Assembly (NCBI RefSeq): GCF_019049675.1 | Contig: NZ_JAFMOW010000066.1 | Span: 337,615 to 401,614, forward strand | Direction of reading: 5' to 3' | DNA length: 64,000 nt | From: Rahnella bonaserana | Lineage (GTDB): Bacteria > Pseudomonadota > Gammaproteobacteria > Enterobacterales > Enterobacteriaceae | Shown here: positions 10,144 to 19,797 of the stretch, piece by piece | Layout of the letters: every line of letters begins with the position of its first letter | How positions within the stretch are numbered: position 1 is the first letter of the stretch | Program-made: the position numbers and the translations under genes | The notes under the pieces: generated by a model | Seen by the model: the letters and a program-made list of their open reading frames with translations, nothing else | Databases searched by the model: none | What the model was told of the DNA's origin: nothing

Positions 10144-10232
10144 GCGCGATGTTGCGGAGAAATCATTTTTGCAGTGGCAGAGGTTTGATTCTTCGGGTAA
10201 CGTCAGCGCATCTTGTTCAGCGAAGAATAACC

Positions 10233-11360
10233 ATGTTGATAGCGGCGTTTGGCACTGTATTGAAACCTTTTTTACGGGACAGATTTTTGCATCTGCTGAT
10301 TGTGCTGGGTATCGCACTGACCCTGTTTCAGCCTGCAAAAATACTCCAGTTCCCGCAGTTTGTTGACTGGGACACCATCGTCACATTGCTGGGATTGCTG
10401 ATGCTGACCAAAGGTGTTGAGGTCAGCGGTTATTTTGATTTTGTCGGCCGCAAGATGATCAACGCCATCGATAATGAACGCAGGCTGGCGCTGTTTCTGG
10501 TGATGGCGGCAGCGGTACTTTCCACGTTTATGACCAACGATGTGGCGCTGTTTATCGTTATTCCGCTGACGATCACCCTGAAAAAACTGACGTCGTTGCC
10601 GGTAACACGACTGATTATATTTGAAGCGCTGGCGGTGAATGCGGGTTCCCTGCTCACGCCGATAGGCAACCCGCAAAACATTCTGTTGTGGAATAAGTCC
10701 GGGTTGTCCTTTTTGCATTTCATCGGGCAGATGGCGCCGCTGGCGTTAATCACGCTGGTCGCGCTGCTGGCGGTGACCTGGTTCTGTTTTCCCTCACACA
10801 GCCTGAAAAAGCTGAAGAGCAATCAGGGTTACCCGTTCCAGAAACCTTTACTGGTTTGCTGCGTGGCGCTGTACCTAGTGTTTATCGCCTGTGTGGATCT
10901 GGGGCTGGCGCTGTACGGTTTGCTGGCGGTGATTGTATGTTTCCTGCTGCTGGCACGCAGCGTTCTGCTGCGCATTGACTGGCCGCTTATTTTGGTTTTC
11001 ATCGTGATGTTTATCGATGTGCGCCTGATTGTAGGCTTACCGGTTTTACAGCCGGCATTTGCGCAGATCCACGGGCTGCCGGATTACGCACATTATCTGC
11101 TCAGCATCGGACTTTCTCAGGTGATCAGCAACGTACCGGCAACGATTCTGATGATCAACTATCTGCCTTCCGGCGCATTGCTGGCCTACGCCGTGAATGC
11201 GGGCGGTTTCGGGCTGGCTATCGGATCGCTGGCAAATCTGATCGCGCTGCGCATGGCGAATGACAAAAAAATCTGGCTCAGATTTCACTATTATTCCTTC
11301 CCGTTCCTGCTGTTCAGCGGCGGGGCAGGCTGGGTGTTGCTGGCGCTGTTCGCTAAATAA
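10233..11360 (+). CDS. ybiR: YbiR-like anion permease (ArsB/NhaD superfamily)
   Basis: The 375-residue polytopic membrane protein resembles E. coli YbiR (about 372 residues), a putative anion transporter of unknown substrate. Shared blocks include LLTKGVEVSGYFD, STFMTNDVALFIV, TPIGNPQN and GLSQVISNVPATI; the paired NDV and SNVP motifs are typical of the ion-transporter superfamily. The ATG at 10233 aligns with the E. coli N-terminus; an upstream in-frame start at 10089 would run through the previous terminator. In E. coli ybiR lies elsewhere, so this copy is part of the local accessory patch. Its 3' end overlaps the convergent MocR gene by 8 bases. Confidence 0.85.
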   Translation: MLIAAFGTVLKPFLRDRFLHLLIVLGIALTLFQPAKILQFPQFVDWDTIVTLLGLLMLTKGVEVSGYFDFVGRKMINAIDNERRLALFLVMAAAVLSTFMTNDVALFIVIPLTITLKKLTSLPVTRLIIFEALAVNAGSLLTPIGNPQNILLWNKSGLSFLHFIGQMAPLALITLVALLAVTWFCFPSHSLKKLKSNQGYPFQKPLLVCCVALYLVFIACVDLGLALYGLLAVIVCFLLLARSVLLRIDWPLILVFIVMFIDVRLIVGLPVLQPAFAQIHGLPDYAHYLLSIGLSQVISNVPATILMINYLPSGALLAYAVNAGGFGLAIGSLANLIALRMANDKKIWLRFHYYSFPFLLFSGGAGWVLLALFAK

Positions 11361-12831
11361 CGGGCACTTTCAGCGAGGCCAGACGGTTCACGGCAACCGT
11401 GATTTCAGCAGGCGTTAATGCTGAAAATCCCATCAGCCAGCCGTCCTGATGCTGGCCGGTATTGCCGAAAAATAGCGGGGAAAGGCGCGGTGTTTCCATT
11501 CCGGCATGCGCGGCGAGCGTGCTGAAATATTGCTCCTTTCCGGCAGGAAGATAAGCGGCAAGCTGTAATCCGCCCTCCGCCACCTGTGGAGTGAGCCAGT
11601 CAATTTTCTGTCTGATTTGCTCAAGCAGATGATCACGGCGACTGTGGTAAAGCTGACGGGAGAAACGCAGGTGTGAGGCGAAATGTCCGGCTTGCATAAA
11701 TTCGGCAGTAACGGCTTGCATCAGCTGCGAAGAATGTCCGTCATTCACCGTACGCAGTGTCACCATCGGCGCAACGAGGGCGGGCGGTAATACGACGTAG
11801 GCCAGCCGCAAAGACGGGAATAATACTTTAGAGAAAGTGCCGAGATAAATGACCTGCTGATGTTTATCCAGCCCCTGCATGGCAGGCAGTGGTCGTCCGT
11901 CATAATGCAGTTCGCTGTCGTAATCGTCTTCGATGATCCAACTGCCGTGACGTTTTGCATAATCGAGCAGGTGCAGACTGCGCGGCAAACTCAGGCTGAC
12001 ACCGGTCGGATAATGATGCGAAGGCGTCAGATATATCAGGCGCGGCACCGGTAAACCGGGTTCCGGTGCCATCCCCTGACCATCAACAGGAACAGCGCAA
12101 ATGTCGGCTTCAGCGCTGGCAAAGGCGTTTCGTGCGCCTAAATAACCGGGTTGTTCCAGCCAGACAGTATCACCTGGGTCGACCAGCAACATGGCCAGCA
12201 ACTGAAGCGCCTGCTGGGAACTGGTGGTCATCAGGATTTGTTCCGGGCTGCACAGTACGCCCCGCGATTGTTGCAGATAGCTGGCGACCGCCTCACGCAG
12301 AGGCAGATACCCCTGCGGATCGCCATACCCCAGCAATTGTTCGCCCTGCATCCGCAGCTGTCTGGCGGTGATTTGCTTCCAGATCTTCAGCGGAAAAGCA
12401 CGCAGATCAGGCGAACCGGCGGCGAAGGCTACCGGTGACAGCGGGTCACGGCATCCGCCAGTAGCCACCATTTTGTGTCCCCGTGCTGACAATCTGGAAA
12501 GCCCCACTGAGGCGGTTTTGTTTTTGCGCGATACGCGAGTTTGCGGCAGCGATGTGCTGACAAAAGTGCCTTTCCCGGTCTGGCGTTGTAAATATCCCTC
12601 GGCTTCAACCTGTGCATAAGCGGCTTCCACGGTGACGCGTGAAAGTTTGAGGTCGGCTGCCAAAATCCGCGAAGAGGGTAGCCTTTCACCACTCGCGAGA
12701 GCACCGGTGATCATTGCCTGACGCAATGCCGCACACAGCCTGTCCCGTAGACCTGTGGATGTTCCTGACGCAGTGGCTGCCGTGTTTTCGAAAAGCGTAA
12801 TCAGTGCGGATGGGCGAAGTTGCGCTGGCAT
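11353..12831 (-). CDS. MocR/PdxR-type transcriptional regulator (GntR HTH fused to aminotransferase fold)
   Basis: The N-terminal winged helix of GntR type is at about residues 30-95 (LPSSRILAADLKLSRVTVEA; GKGTFVS). It is followed by a fold-type I aminotransferase domain with the PLP-lysine region YLGTFSKVLFPSLRLAY and the aspartate in IIEDDYDSELHYDG. Such proteins use PLP as effector or cofactor and usually control the adjacent divergent gene, here a rhodanese. The start is uncertain: ATG 12831 gives 492 residues, the usual size, but other in-frame starts reach 12909 and no clear ribosome site decides. Confidence 0.9.
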   Translation of the reverse strand: MPAQLRPSALITLFENTAATASGTSTGLRDRLCAALRQAMITGALASGERLPSSRILAADLKLSRVTVEAAYAQVEAEGYLQRQTGKGTFVSTSLPQTRVSRKNKTASVGLSRLSARGHKMVATGGCRDPLSPVAFAAGSPDLRAFPLKIWKQITARQLRMQGEQLLGYGDPQGYLPLREAVASYLQQSRGVLCSPEQILMTTSSQQALQLLAMLLVDPGDTVWLEQPGYLGARNAFASAEADICAVPVDGQGMAPEPGLPVPRLIYLTPSHHYPTGVSLSLPRSLHLLDYAKRHGSWIIEDDYDSELHYDGRPLPAMQGLDKHQQVIYLGTFSKVLFPSLRLAYVVLPPALVAPMVTLRTVNDGHSSQLMQAVTAEFMQAGHFASHLRFSRQLYHSRRDHLLEQIRQKIDWLTPQVAEGGLQLAAYLPAGKEQYFSTLAAHAGMETPRLSPLFFGNTGQHQDGWLMGFSALTPAEITVAVNRLASLKVPVI

Positions 12832-12834
12832 AAT

Positions 12835-12877
12835 GGGTCTTGTGGTTGCACGGGAATTGGCATTAATCATAAGACCA
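12835..12877. promoter_or_regulatory. Inverted repeat in the MocR-rhodanese divergent region
   Basis: GGTCTTGTGGTT and AATCATAAGACC, about 18 bases apart, form an inverted repeat with 10 of 12 positions matching. It lies just upstream of the preferred MocR start and 55 bases from the rhodanese start, where an autoregulated divergent operator would be expected. Function is inferred. Confidence 0.4.
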
Positions 12878-12931
12878 AAAACAGCCATGATGGAACTGTT
12901 TTCAGTCACATCACTATATGAGGAAGCGTTT

Positions 12932-13387
12932 ATGCAACAAGAGTCATATGTCCTGGGATTTGCCCCCCCTTCGCCGGAAATTAGTGCTGCGTATCTGTTG
13001 TCGAAACTGAGTTTTTATACCGATGCTGCTGATGTCGCTGCGGATTTACAAAATGGGGTGAGCGGGATTGTGGTTATTGATACCCGTTCTGCTGAACATT
13101 ATGCGCGCGGTCATGTGCCGGGCGCGGTCAGCTTTCCGCATAAATTAATGACGGCAGAAAGCACCCGCGAACTCAGCAAAGAGCGGGTGTATGTGACGTA
13201 TTGCGACGGGATCGGATGCAACGGTTCGACGCAGGGCGCGTACAAACTGGCGAAGCTGGGATTCAGGGTGAAGGAAATGATTGGCGGACTGGACTTTTGG
13301 ATCCGCGATCAGCACCCGCTGGCGACAGGTGAAGAACGCGGAAAATATTCGAAGGCGCTGGCACCGGATGATTGCGGCTGCGCCTGA
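12932..13387 (+). CDS. Rhodanese-like domain protein
   Basis: This is a 151-residue single-domain rhodanese. VVIDTRSAEHYARGHVPGA at about residues 47-65 is the CH2A-type motif. The active-site loop is CDGIGCNGST with the catalytic cysteine most likely Cys91, and Cys96 sits in the same loop. The protein ends in a CGC motif (148-150), an unusual extra thiol pair that could bind metal or relay sulfur. AGGAAG at 12921-12926 sets the ATG at 12932. It is divergent from the MocR regulator, which probably controls it. Its substrate is unknown. Confidence 0.85.
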   Translation: MQQESYVLGFAPPSPEISAAYLLSKLSFYTDAADVAADLQNGVSGIVVIDTRSAEHYARGHVPGAVSFPHKLMTAESTRELSKERVYVTYCDGIGCNGSTQGAYKLAKLGFRVKEMIGGLDFWIRDQHPLATGEERGKYSKALAPDDCGCA

Positions 13388-13403
13388 CGTTTTGCTGCGG
13401 TGT

Positions 13404-14453
13404 TTAAAACACGATCCACAGCAGGATCACGACGACCACGAACGCAATAAACAGCAGCGGTTTGCCGCCAATCGCCTGCATGGAAGGCGGCAACATAGCG
13501 ATCAGCGGATTCATAACCGGCTGCGGATCGGTGCGGGAAACGGTCGTGAATGTATCGTCGGTTTCATCCGCACGCGGTGAACGGTCAACGCGCTGGCTGA
13601 ACAGCACACCGATCAGGTCGCTGACCTGTGCCTGATTGAGCGGTGTAGTCAACGTCGCACTGAAGCGGTTATCGGCATATTCGGTCAGCTGATGAATTTC
13701 ATGTGTACTGGCCGGTTGCTTGAGCACGCTGAGCAGCGTGGTCAGCGTCGGAGCCGTAGTCTGCTGGCTGAGTGAGGCTTTCACCTGCAAAAACTGGCTG
13801 AGCACCTGGAAATGTTTTGCCGGGATAGGTTCACCGACTTTAACGCCCACCAGCGTAAACAGTGCCTGCCATACTTTCACCGGTGCTTCGCCGGTCGCTG
13901 CACTCAGACGGGTTACCAGCTGCTGCAGGCTGTTGTGCTCGGCAGGCAGTAAAGGACGGTCGGTGACCGGCGTCTGCTGTGGTTGCGGAATATTCATCTG
14001 ACGGGTCTGGATTAAGTCCAGCACCTGTTGCAACTGCGGGTGCGTCAGCTGACTCAGCACGGTGTGTCCGAAATTCTGGCGGATGAAATCACTCACAGCC
14101 TGACGGTTATTGCCCTGCGGCAACAGCTCGGTCAGTTGCAGCATCAGCTGGCGCGATGCATGGCTGTCCTGCGCCTGAGTCAGCTTTCCCTGTAACAGCG
14201 ATTCCGCCTGCGGGAACTGCTGTGAGGTGATTTCCGCACCATGCGGCAGCGAAAGTTCATGACGCAGGCTGGCCCAGATCTCAGCGGATTTGACTGGCGT
14301 CAGTGCCATCAGCTTGACGATCAGTTTTTCCAGCGTCGTGCGCTGTACCGGTGTTAACGGCAGCTCAGCGCCTGTTTTACCAGGAACGGTTTGACCCTGT
14401 GGATGTGTTCTGTTGTCGCCAACCGGCATACCCGGGCCGCTCAAAGGTTGCAT
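13404..14453 (-). CDS. flk: Flk, flagella biosynthesis regulator
   Basis: This 349-residue protein has a long Gln/Leu-rich cytoplasmic part and a single C-terminal membrane anchor (LLFIAFVVVVILLWIVF, last 20 residues). That is the architecture of Flk (RflH), which in Salmonella prevents premature export of late flagellar substrates during ring assembly. E. coli has flk beside pdxB; here the two are separated by an EamA/AraC pair. The assignment is from architecture, position and general resemblance rather than a catalytic motif. Confidence 0.82.
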   Translation of the reverse strand: MQPLSGPGMPVGDNRTHPQGQTVPGKTGAELPLTPVQRTTLEKLIVKLMALTPVKSAEIWASLRHELSLPHGAEITSQQFPQAESLLQGKLTQAQDSHASRQLMLQLTELLPQGNNRQAVSDFIRQNFGHTVLSQLTHPQLQQVLDLIQTRQMNIPQPQQTPVTDRPLLPAEHNSLQQLVTRLSAATGEAPVKVWQALFTLVGVKVGEPIPAKHFQVLSQFLQVKASLSQQTTAPTLTTLLSVLKQPASTHEIHQLTEYADNRFSATLTTPLNQAQVSDLIGVLFSQRVDRSPRADETDDTFTTVSRTDPQPVMNPLIAMLPPSMQAIGGKPLLFIAFVVVVILLWIVF

Positions 14454-14680
14454 ATCACCGTCCTTCGCTGGAAATTAAAAACGTCACTTAAACTTAAGGT
14501 CAATAAACCAGGGTTAAAAGTAACAAGTACGGCGCAGAGCGCGGAAGCGCCTCATCATACCTGCAAAGTGTTTTCACCGACACCGTGAAAAGCAGGCTGG
14601 CGGAGATTCCTGAAGATATTGTTGCTTAAAACGGCGGGTAAAAACGTATTGCGGGGCGCGAAAGCGAAAAGCAGGAAGAA

Positions 14681-14705
14681 GCGCCATCCTTTTTCCGGAT
14701 GGCGC
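14681..14705 (-). terminator. Probable terminator of the EamA transporter gene
   Basis: GCGCCATCC at 14681-14689 pairs perfectly with GGATGGCGC at 14697-14705 around a 7-base loop, 7 bases past the EamA stop on the minus strand. The tail TTCTTCC on that strand is only moderately T-rich. Confidence 0.6.
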
Positions 14706-14711
14706 AGGGGC

Positions 14712-15617
14712 TTAGCCGATATCTTTTTCTGTCGCAGGTGACTTGCGGGAATACAGCGGTTTACGCAGACGTTGAGCGAGAATCACGCCGGCAAGCGTGA
14801 TACCGCCACCGATCAGGTGATAGCTGTGCAGTTGTTCATGCAGGAACAGTACGGCGATTACTGCAGTGAAAATTGGCGACAGGTTCATGAAAATAGACGC
14901 TTTATTGGCACCGAGTCGGATAACCCCCTGGATCCACAGGAAGGGCGCAATAATCGAGGCAGGGATCCCGGCGAACAGCACCAGCGGAATGTTATGTGCG
15001 TTCAGGCTGACATCACTGGCGAGCAGGAAGTTTGGCAACAGCAGCAACACGCCGAAAATGATCTGCACGTACAGAGACTGCCAGTTTGGCAACGATATCG
15101 CCCAGCGTTTGGTTAATACACCGTACAACGCATAGGAAGCGGACGCGGCGAACATCATCAGTTCTCCCTTGCCAATGCCATGCTGCAACAGCTGTGACGG
15201 ATCGCCGGCACTCACCAGCCACAGTAAGCCGCCGAGTGAAATAATACTGCCCAGCGCGACACCCACGGTGGGCACAATACTCAGTACTACCAGACCAATC
15301 AGGACGGTCAGTAAAGGGATCAGGGAATTGAGGATCCCCATAAACAGTGCGCTGACGCTATGGGCGGCGTAGTACGCCAGGCTCTGGTACAGCACCATGC
15401 CCAGCAGACCGAGGATCAGCAGTTTCCACCAGTATTGTTTTACCGCTTGCAGGTTACGCAGCAGGCCTGGCAGCACAAAAGGGGTGAGCGTCACTAAAGC
15501 CAGCAGCCAGCGGTAGAACGAGATGGCTGCCGGATCGATCGCGGAAGCCGAGGCTTTACTCACCACCGCATTCAGCGACCAGATGAGTACAGCAAAGAGA
15601 GGAAACAGCGCATTCAT
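14712..15617 (-). CDS. EamA/DMT-family transporter
   Basis: This 301-residue membrane protein has about ten hydrophobic segments in two homologous halves (EamA repeats, about residues 1-135 and 150-285). The second half holds the typical GANKASIFMNLSPIFTAVIAVLFLHE. The family exports metabolites, amino acids or drugs; the substrate cannot be read from sequence. The start at 15617 has GGGATAA upstream. It is divergent from an AraC-family regulator that is its likely controller. Confidence 0.9.
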   Translation of the reverse strand: MNALFPLFAVLIWSLNAVVSKASASAIDPAAISFYRWLLALVTLTPFVLPGLLRNLQAVKQYWWKLLILGLLGMVLYQSLAYYAAHSVSALFMGILNSLIPLLTVLIGLVVLSIVPTVGVALGSIISLGGLLWLVSAGDPSQLLQHGIGKGELMMFAASASYALYGVLTKRWAISLPNWQSLYVQIIFGVLLLLPNFLLASDVSLNAHNIPLVLFAGIPASIIAPFLWIQGVIRLGANKASIFMNLSPIFTAVIAVLFLHEQLHSYHLIGGGITLAGVILAQRLRKPLYSRKSPATEKDIG

Positions 15618-15655
15618 TGATTATTATCCCTGAGTAAATCGTCACGTCAGTGTAC

Positions 15656-15716
15656 GGTTGTCTTATTTCTTATATATAACGATAATCAGACAATACATCG
15701 CGTAATTCAGACAACC
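15656..15716. promoter_or_regulatory. Repeated AGACAA motifs between EamA and AraC genes
   Basis: Three copies of an AGACAA(C/T) motif occur: inverted as GGTTGTCT at 15656-15663, and direct as AGACAAT at 15688-15694 and AGACAACC at 15709-15716. The two direct copies, both preceded by TC, start 21 bases apart, two helical turns, as AraC-family half-sites often do. The outer copies form an exact 8-base inverted repeat. Confidence 0.5.
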
Positions 15717-15745
15717 CTCGCGTGGCTCACAGACAAAAGGTTTTT

Positions 15746-16537
15746 ATGCTCTCTCCCCGTTCAGCGCCTCCCCGATATTATCCGCCTCTGCCCGAGAAGA
15801 TGCCGGTCACGTTGCTTTTTCGCGGTGAGATTGTGGAAGGGAATTCTGAATATGTGCGTCATGCGCATCCGTGGAGCCAGATTATCTGCGTGAAATCAGG
15901 TGTTCTCGCCATGCTGGTAGCCGGTCAGCGTTATCTGGCCCCGCGTGAATTTGCTATCTGGGTGCCTGCCGGAGTTGAGCATTCCAGCTATAACCGTAAG
16001 ACCACGCGTTTTTGCGCCATCGATATCGCCCCGGAGCTTGATACGGATTTGCCCGCCGAGCCTTGCCTGCTGACACCGACGGCCATTTTTAATGCCATTG
16101 CCGATGACTGTTTCTCACGAAATATGACTGAGCCGCATACCGAAGCGGATCTGCGTATGTGCCGCGTTCTGCTTGATCAAATCAGTCTGGCACCACGGCA
16201 GAATACTTATCTGCCCACGTCTGACAATAAGCTACTTGCGCCGGTGCTGAACGCCCTTGAGAAAAATCCGGCGGATAATACGTCGCTGGCGCAATGGGCA
16301 AAACAGGTCTATACCACCGAACGCACTCTCTCGCGGCGCTGTCAGCAGGAAATGGGAATGAGTTTTGCACAATGGCGTCAGCGGTTGCGTTTTCTGCATT
16401 CGATCTCCCTGCTCGAGCAGGGGAAAACGGTGCATGAGGTTGCGCTCGATCTCGGTTACAGCTCGTCTTCTGCGTTTATCGCCATGTTCCAGCAGATTTC
16501 CGGCACGACGCCGCAACGTTTTCGTAACGACAGGTAA
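15746..16537 (+). CDS. AraC-family transcriptional regulator
   Basis: The 263-residue regulator has an N-terminal cupin-like sensor (HAHPWSQIICVKSGVLAML near residues 34-52, WVPAGVEHSS near 73-82). Its C-terminal double helix-turn-helix spans about residues 160-258 (VYTTERTLSRRCQQEMGMS and VALDLGYSSSSAFIAMFQ). ATG 15746 follows AAAGG by 5 bases; an upstream GTG at 15722 is less likely. Its ligand is unknown. Divergent placement points to control of the EamA exporter, the layout of many AraC-controlled efflux genes. Confidence 0.9.
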   Translation: MLSPRSAPPRYYPPLPEKMPVTLLFRGEIVEGNSEYVRHAHPWSQIICVKSGVLAMLVAGQRYLAPREFAIWVPAGVEHSSYNRKTTRFCAIDIAPELDTDLPAEPCLLTPTAIFNAIADDCFSRNMTEPHTEADLRMCRVLLDQISLAPRQNTYLPTSDNKLLAPVLNALEKNPADNTSLAQWAKQVYTTERTLSRRCQQEMGMSFAQWRQRLRFLHSISLLEQGKTVHEVALDLGYSSSSAFIAMFQQISGTTPQRFRNDR

Positions 16538-16637
16538 AGGTGTGCCCTGAAAGTTGGGATCTGACCTTGTATCGTGGCAAAATCAATGCCCTCTTTATTT
16601 TCTATTCTTTCTTTAGGCCATGCTGCCGGAGACAAAC

Positions 16638-17765
16638 GTGAAAATCCTGGTTGATGAAAATATGCCGTATGCCGTCGAGCTTTTTAGCCGGCTGGGGAAC
16701 GTGCAGGCCGTTCCCGGCCGTCCAATCCCGCAAGATGCCCTGAATGATGCCGATGCGCTAATGGTGCGTTCTGTGACTAAGGTGAACGAAAGTTTGCTGG
16801 CGGGAAAACCGGTGAAATTTGTGGGGACCGCCACTGCGGGCACCGATCACGTTGATGATGCATGGCTGGCCAGCGCGGGGATTGGCTTCTCTGCGGCGCC
16901 TGGCTGTAATGCAATTGCGGTGGTGGAATATGTTTTCTCATCCTTGCTGATCCTTGCCCAGCGCGACGGTTTCCAGCTGCGTGATAAAACGGTCGGTATT
17001 ATCGGCGTCGGTAACGTGGGATCACGCCTGAATGCCCGCCTCGAAGCGCTGGGTGTGCGCACTTTGCTGTGCGACCCTCCACGTGCTGATCGTGGCGATG
17101 CCGGTGAATTCTGGCCGCTGGACAAACTGGTCGCAGAAGCGGATATCCTCACTTTCCACACGCCGCTGAATATGTCCGGCCCTTACGCGACGCATCATCT
17201 GGTGGATGCGGATTTGCTGGCGCGTCTGCCCGCTGATCGCATTCTGATCAACGCCTGCCGCGGCGAAGTGGTGGATAACGCGGCACTGCTCGATGCGCTG
17301 AGCGGCAATAAAAAACTGACCGCTGTGCTGGATGTCTGGGAACCGGAACCTGATTTGTCGCTGGCGTTGCTGGAGAAAGTCGCCATCGGCACGGCGCATA
17401 TCGCCGGTTACAGTCTGGAAGGCAAAGCACGCGGCACGACGCAGGTGTTTGAAGCATTCAGCCAGTTTATCGGTCAGCCACAAACCGTGCCGCTGGACTC
17501 TTTACTTCCTGCCCCTGAATTTGCCGAAGTGACGCTGAGTGGCGCGCTGAGCGAAGCCAAACTGCTGCGTCTTATTCACTTAGTGTATGATGTGCGCCGC
17601 GATGACCGGCCTTTACGCCGTGTCGCCGGAAAACCGGGCGAATTCGACAAGCTGCGTAAGTTCTATGAAGAACGCCGTGAGTGGTCATCTTTACGGGTGA
17701 TTTGCGACGATGCAACCACCGCTGATGTGCTGAAAAAACTGGGCTTTAACAGCCAGTTAAAATAA
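16638..17765 (+). CDS. pdxB: Erythronate-4-phosphate dehydrogenase
   Basis: PdxB oxidises 4-phosphoerythronate in the DXP-dependent pyridoxal phosphate pathway. The 375-residue protein has the D-2-hydroxyacid dehydrogenase NAD-binding motif [12 protein letters not shown] (about residues 119-130), the catalytic region [11 protein letters not shown] and [11 protein letters not shown], and the PdxB dimerisation tail. The GTG at 16638 (GGAGA six bases upstream) aligns with the E. coli start [11 protein letters not shown]; an ATG at 16620 would add six residues. It is followed by usg and truA as in E. coli. Confidence 0.97.
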   Translation: MKILVDENMPYAVELFSRLGNVQAVPGRPIPQDALNDADALMVRSVTKVNESLLAGKPVKFVGTATAGTDHVDDAWLASAGIGFSAAPGCNAIAVVEYVFSSLLILAQRDGFQLRDKTVGIIGVGNVGSRLNARLEALGVRTLLCDPPRADRGDAGEFWPLDKLVAEADILTFHTPLNMSGPYATHHLVDADLLARLPADRILINACRGEVVDNAALLDALSGNKKLTAVLDVWEPEPDLSLALLEKVAIGTAHIAGYSLEGKARGTTQVFEAFSQFIGQPQTVPLDSLLPAPEFAEVTLSGALSEAKLLRLIHLVYDVRRDDRPLRRVAGKPGEFDKLRKFYEERREWSSLRVICDDATTADVLKKLGFNSQLK

Positions 17766-17834
17766 TTGTCTGACCCTAAAGTTTTCAGTTGCCTCCAGGT
17801 GACTTGAAAGATGACTGGCGCACACTTTAAACAC

Positions 17835-17856
17835 GGGGCGGTGATGTCATCGCCCC
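17835..17856 (+). terminator. Stem-loop between pdxB and usg
   Basis: GGGGCG at 17835-17840 pairs with CGCCCC at 17851-17856 around a 10-base loop, followed by TTTGTATTTTGT. It could be a weak terminator or attenuator between pdxB and usg. Confidence 0.5.
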
Positions 17857-17893
17857 TTTGTATTTTGTACTTTTATTTCTGGAGAATACCAAC

Positions 17894-18904
17894 ATGTCTG
17901 ATGGCTGGAATATTGCGCTGCTTGGCGCAACGGGCGCAGTCGGTGATGCGTTACTGGAATTATTGGCTGATCGTCAGTTCCCGGTTGGTGAGCTCTTCCC
18001 GCTGGCAAGTGAGCGCAGCGCCGGTCAGACCGTGCGTTTTAACGGCAAAAGCCTGCGTGTACAGCAGGCGTCGGAATTCGACTGGTCTCAGGTTCAGCTG
18101 GCGTTTTTTGTCGCCGGTTCTGAAGCTTCTGCGCTTTATGCAGAAGAAGCGGCAAATCAGGGCTGTCTGGTGATTGACAGCAGCGGCCTGTTCTCGCTTG
18201 AACACGATATTCCTCTGGTGGTGCCGGGCGTTAACCCGGACGCACTGTCACATTATCGCAACCGCAACATCGTGGCCGTGGCCGACAGCCTGACCAGCCA
18301 GTTGCTGACTGCCATTAAACCGCTGACCGAGCAGGCCGGTTTGTCCCGTCTGCATGTCACCTCTTTGCTTTCTGTTTCTGCGCTGGGCAAAGCCGCTGTT
18401 GACGATCTGGCCGGTCAAAGCGCTCGTCTGCTGAACGGTATTCCGGCAGAAGAAGGCATTTTCAGCAAGCAGCTGGCTTTTAACCTCTTACCGCTGGTGA
18501 GCGATGAAGAGGGCAGCGTGCGTCAGGAACGTCGTCTGGTCGATCAGGTGCGTAAAGTGTTGCAGGACGAGGGTCTGCCGATTTCTGTCAGCTGTGTGCA
18601 GTCGCCGGTATTTTACGGCCACGCGCAGGTGGTGCATCTCGAAGGTCTGCGCCCGCTGTCAGCTGAAGAAGCACGTGCTGAACTCGAACGTGTTGATGAC
18701 ATCAGTCTCAGCGATGAAGATGATTTCCCGACTCAGGTCAGCGACGCCTCCGGCAACGCGAATCTGAGTATTGGTTGTATCCGTAATGACTACGGTATTC
18801 CTGAGTTACTGCAATTCTGGTCCGTGGCTGACAACGTTCGTTTCGGCGGCGCGCTGATGGCGGTGGAAACCGCAGAGAAGCTGATCAACGAATACTGGTA
18901 CTGA
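17894..18904 (+). CDS. usg: Usg, aspartate-semialdehyde dehydrogenase-like protein
   Basis: This 336-residue homologue of aspartate-semialdehyde dehydrogenase has the N-terminal [20 protein letters not shown] nucleotide-binding loop. At the position where the true enzyme carries its catalytic cysteine (SNCT type) this protein has DSLTSQLL. It is therefore expected to be catalytically inactive for that reaction, as in E. coli Usg, whose function is unknown. TGGAGA sets the start at 17894. The gene ends two bases before truA, so the two are cotranscribed. Confidence 0.94.
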   Translation: MSDGWNIALLGATGAVGDALLELLADRQFPVGELFPLASERSAGQTVRFNGKSLRVQQASEFDWSQVQLAFFVAGSEASALYAEEAANQGCLVIDSSGLFSLEHDIPLVVPGVNPDALSHYRNRNIVAVADSLTSQLLTAIKPLTEQAGLSRLHVTSLLSVSALGKAAVDDLAGQSARLLNGIPAEEGIFSKQLAFNLLPLVSDEEGSVRQERRLVDQVRKVLQDEGLPISVSCVQSPVFYGHAQVVHLEGLRPLSAEEARAELERVDDISLSDEDDFPTQVSDASGNANLSIGCIRNDYGIPELLQFWSVADNVRFGGALMAVETAEKLINEYWY

Positions 18905-18906
18905 TT

Positions 18907-19737
18907 ATGTCCGAAGAAGTTATCGCTGACGTTGGTGCGGCCCCGGTCGCCGGACGTGTGGCGTTAGGCATTGAATACAACGGCAGTGCGTATTTTGGCT
19001 GGCAGCGTCAGCAGGGCGCGGCCAGTGTCCAGGAATGTCTGGAAAAAGCGCTGAGCCGCGTGGCCAATACGCCGATCGTGGTGTTCTGCGCCGGGCGAAC
19101 TGACGCTGGTGTCAGTGCCACCGGACAGGTGGTGCATTTTGATACGCCGGTTCTGCGTAAAGATGCCGCCTGGACGATGGGCGTAAATACCCATCTGCCA
19201 AAGGATATTGCGGTACGCTGGTGCGCGAACGTGAGCGAGGATTTCCACGCCCGTTTCAGTGCCACTGCCCGCCGGTATCGTTATGTTATTTACAATAACC
19301 GCTATCGTTCCGCGATTTTGCACACCGGTGTGACCCATGTGCATATGCCGCTGGACGTGGAAAAAATGCAGCTGGCAGGGCAGGCGTTACTGGGCGAAAA
19401 CGATTTTACGTCTTTCCGCGCATCTCAGTGCCAGTCGCGTACGCCGTGGCGTTACGTCATGCATCTCAACGTCAGCCGTCACGGTAATTACGTGGTGGTG
19501 GACATCAAAGCGAATGCCTTTGTGCATCATATGGTGCGCAATATTGTCGGCAGTCTTGTTGAGATTGGTGCGGGCAATCAGCCGGTCGGCTGGATGTCAG
19601 AATTGCTCGCGGCGAAAGACCGTAATCTCGCTGCGGCGACCGGTAAGCCTGAAGGTTTGTATCTGGTATCTGTTGATTATCCTGAGAAATTTGCATTACC
19701 TCAGGTGAATATGGGGCCACTGTTCCTGGAAGATTAA
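18907..19737 (+). CDS. truA: tRNA pseudouridine(38-40) synthase
   Basis: TruA makes pseudouridine at positions 38-40 of the tRNA anticodon arm. The catalytic aspartate is in the [18 protein letters not shown] motif at about residues 59-76. The [10 protein letters not shown] and [15 protein letters not shown] blocks are typical of the family. Length is 276 residues (E. coli 270). It starts two bases after usg, and dedA follows after 60 bases. Confidence 0.97.
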   Translation: MSEEVIADVGAAPVAGRVALGIEYNGSAYFGWQRQQGAASVQECLEKALSRVANTPIVVFCAGRTDAGVSATGQVVHFDTPVLRKDAAWTMGVNTHLPKDIAVRWCANVSEDFHARFSATARRYRYVIYNNRYRSAILHTGVTHVHMPLDVEKMQLAGQALLGENDFTSFRASQCQSRTPWRYVMHLNVSRHGNYVVVDIKANAFVHHMVRNIVGSLVEIGAGNQPVGWMSELLAAKDRNLAAATGKPEGLYLVSVDYPEKFALPQVNMGPLFLED

Positions 19738-19797
19738 GGGACACTTTTGACGTTTATCTAAAACAGCGTTTTTGACCAGGAAGAGGTGGAGGATCTA

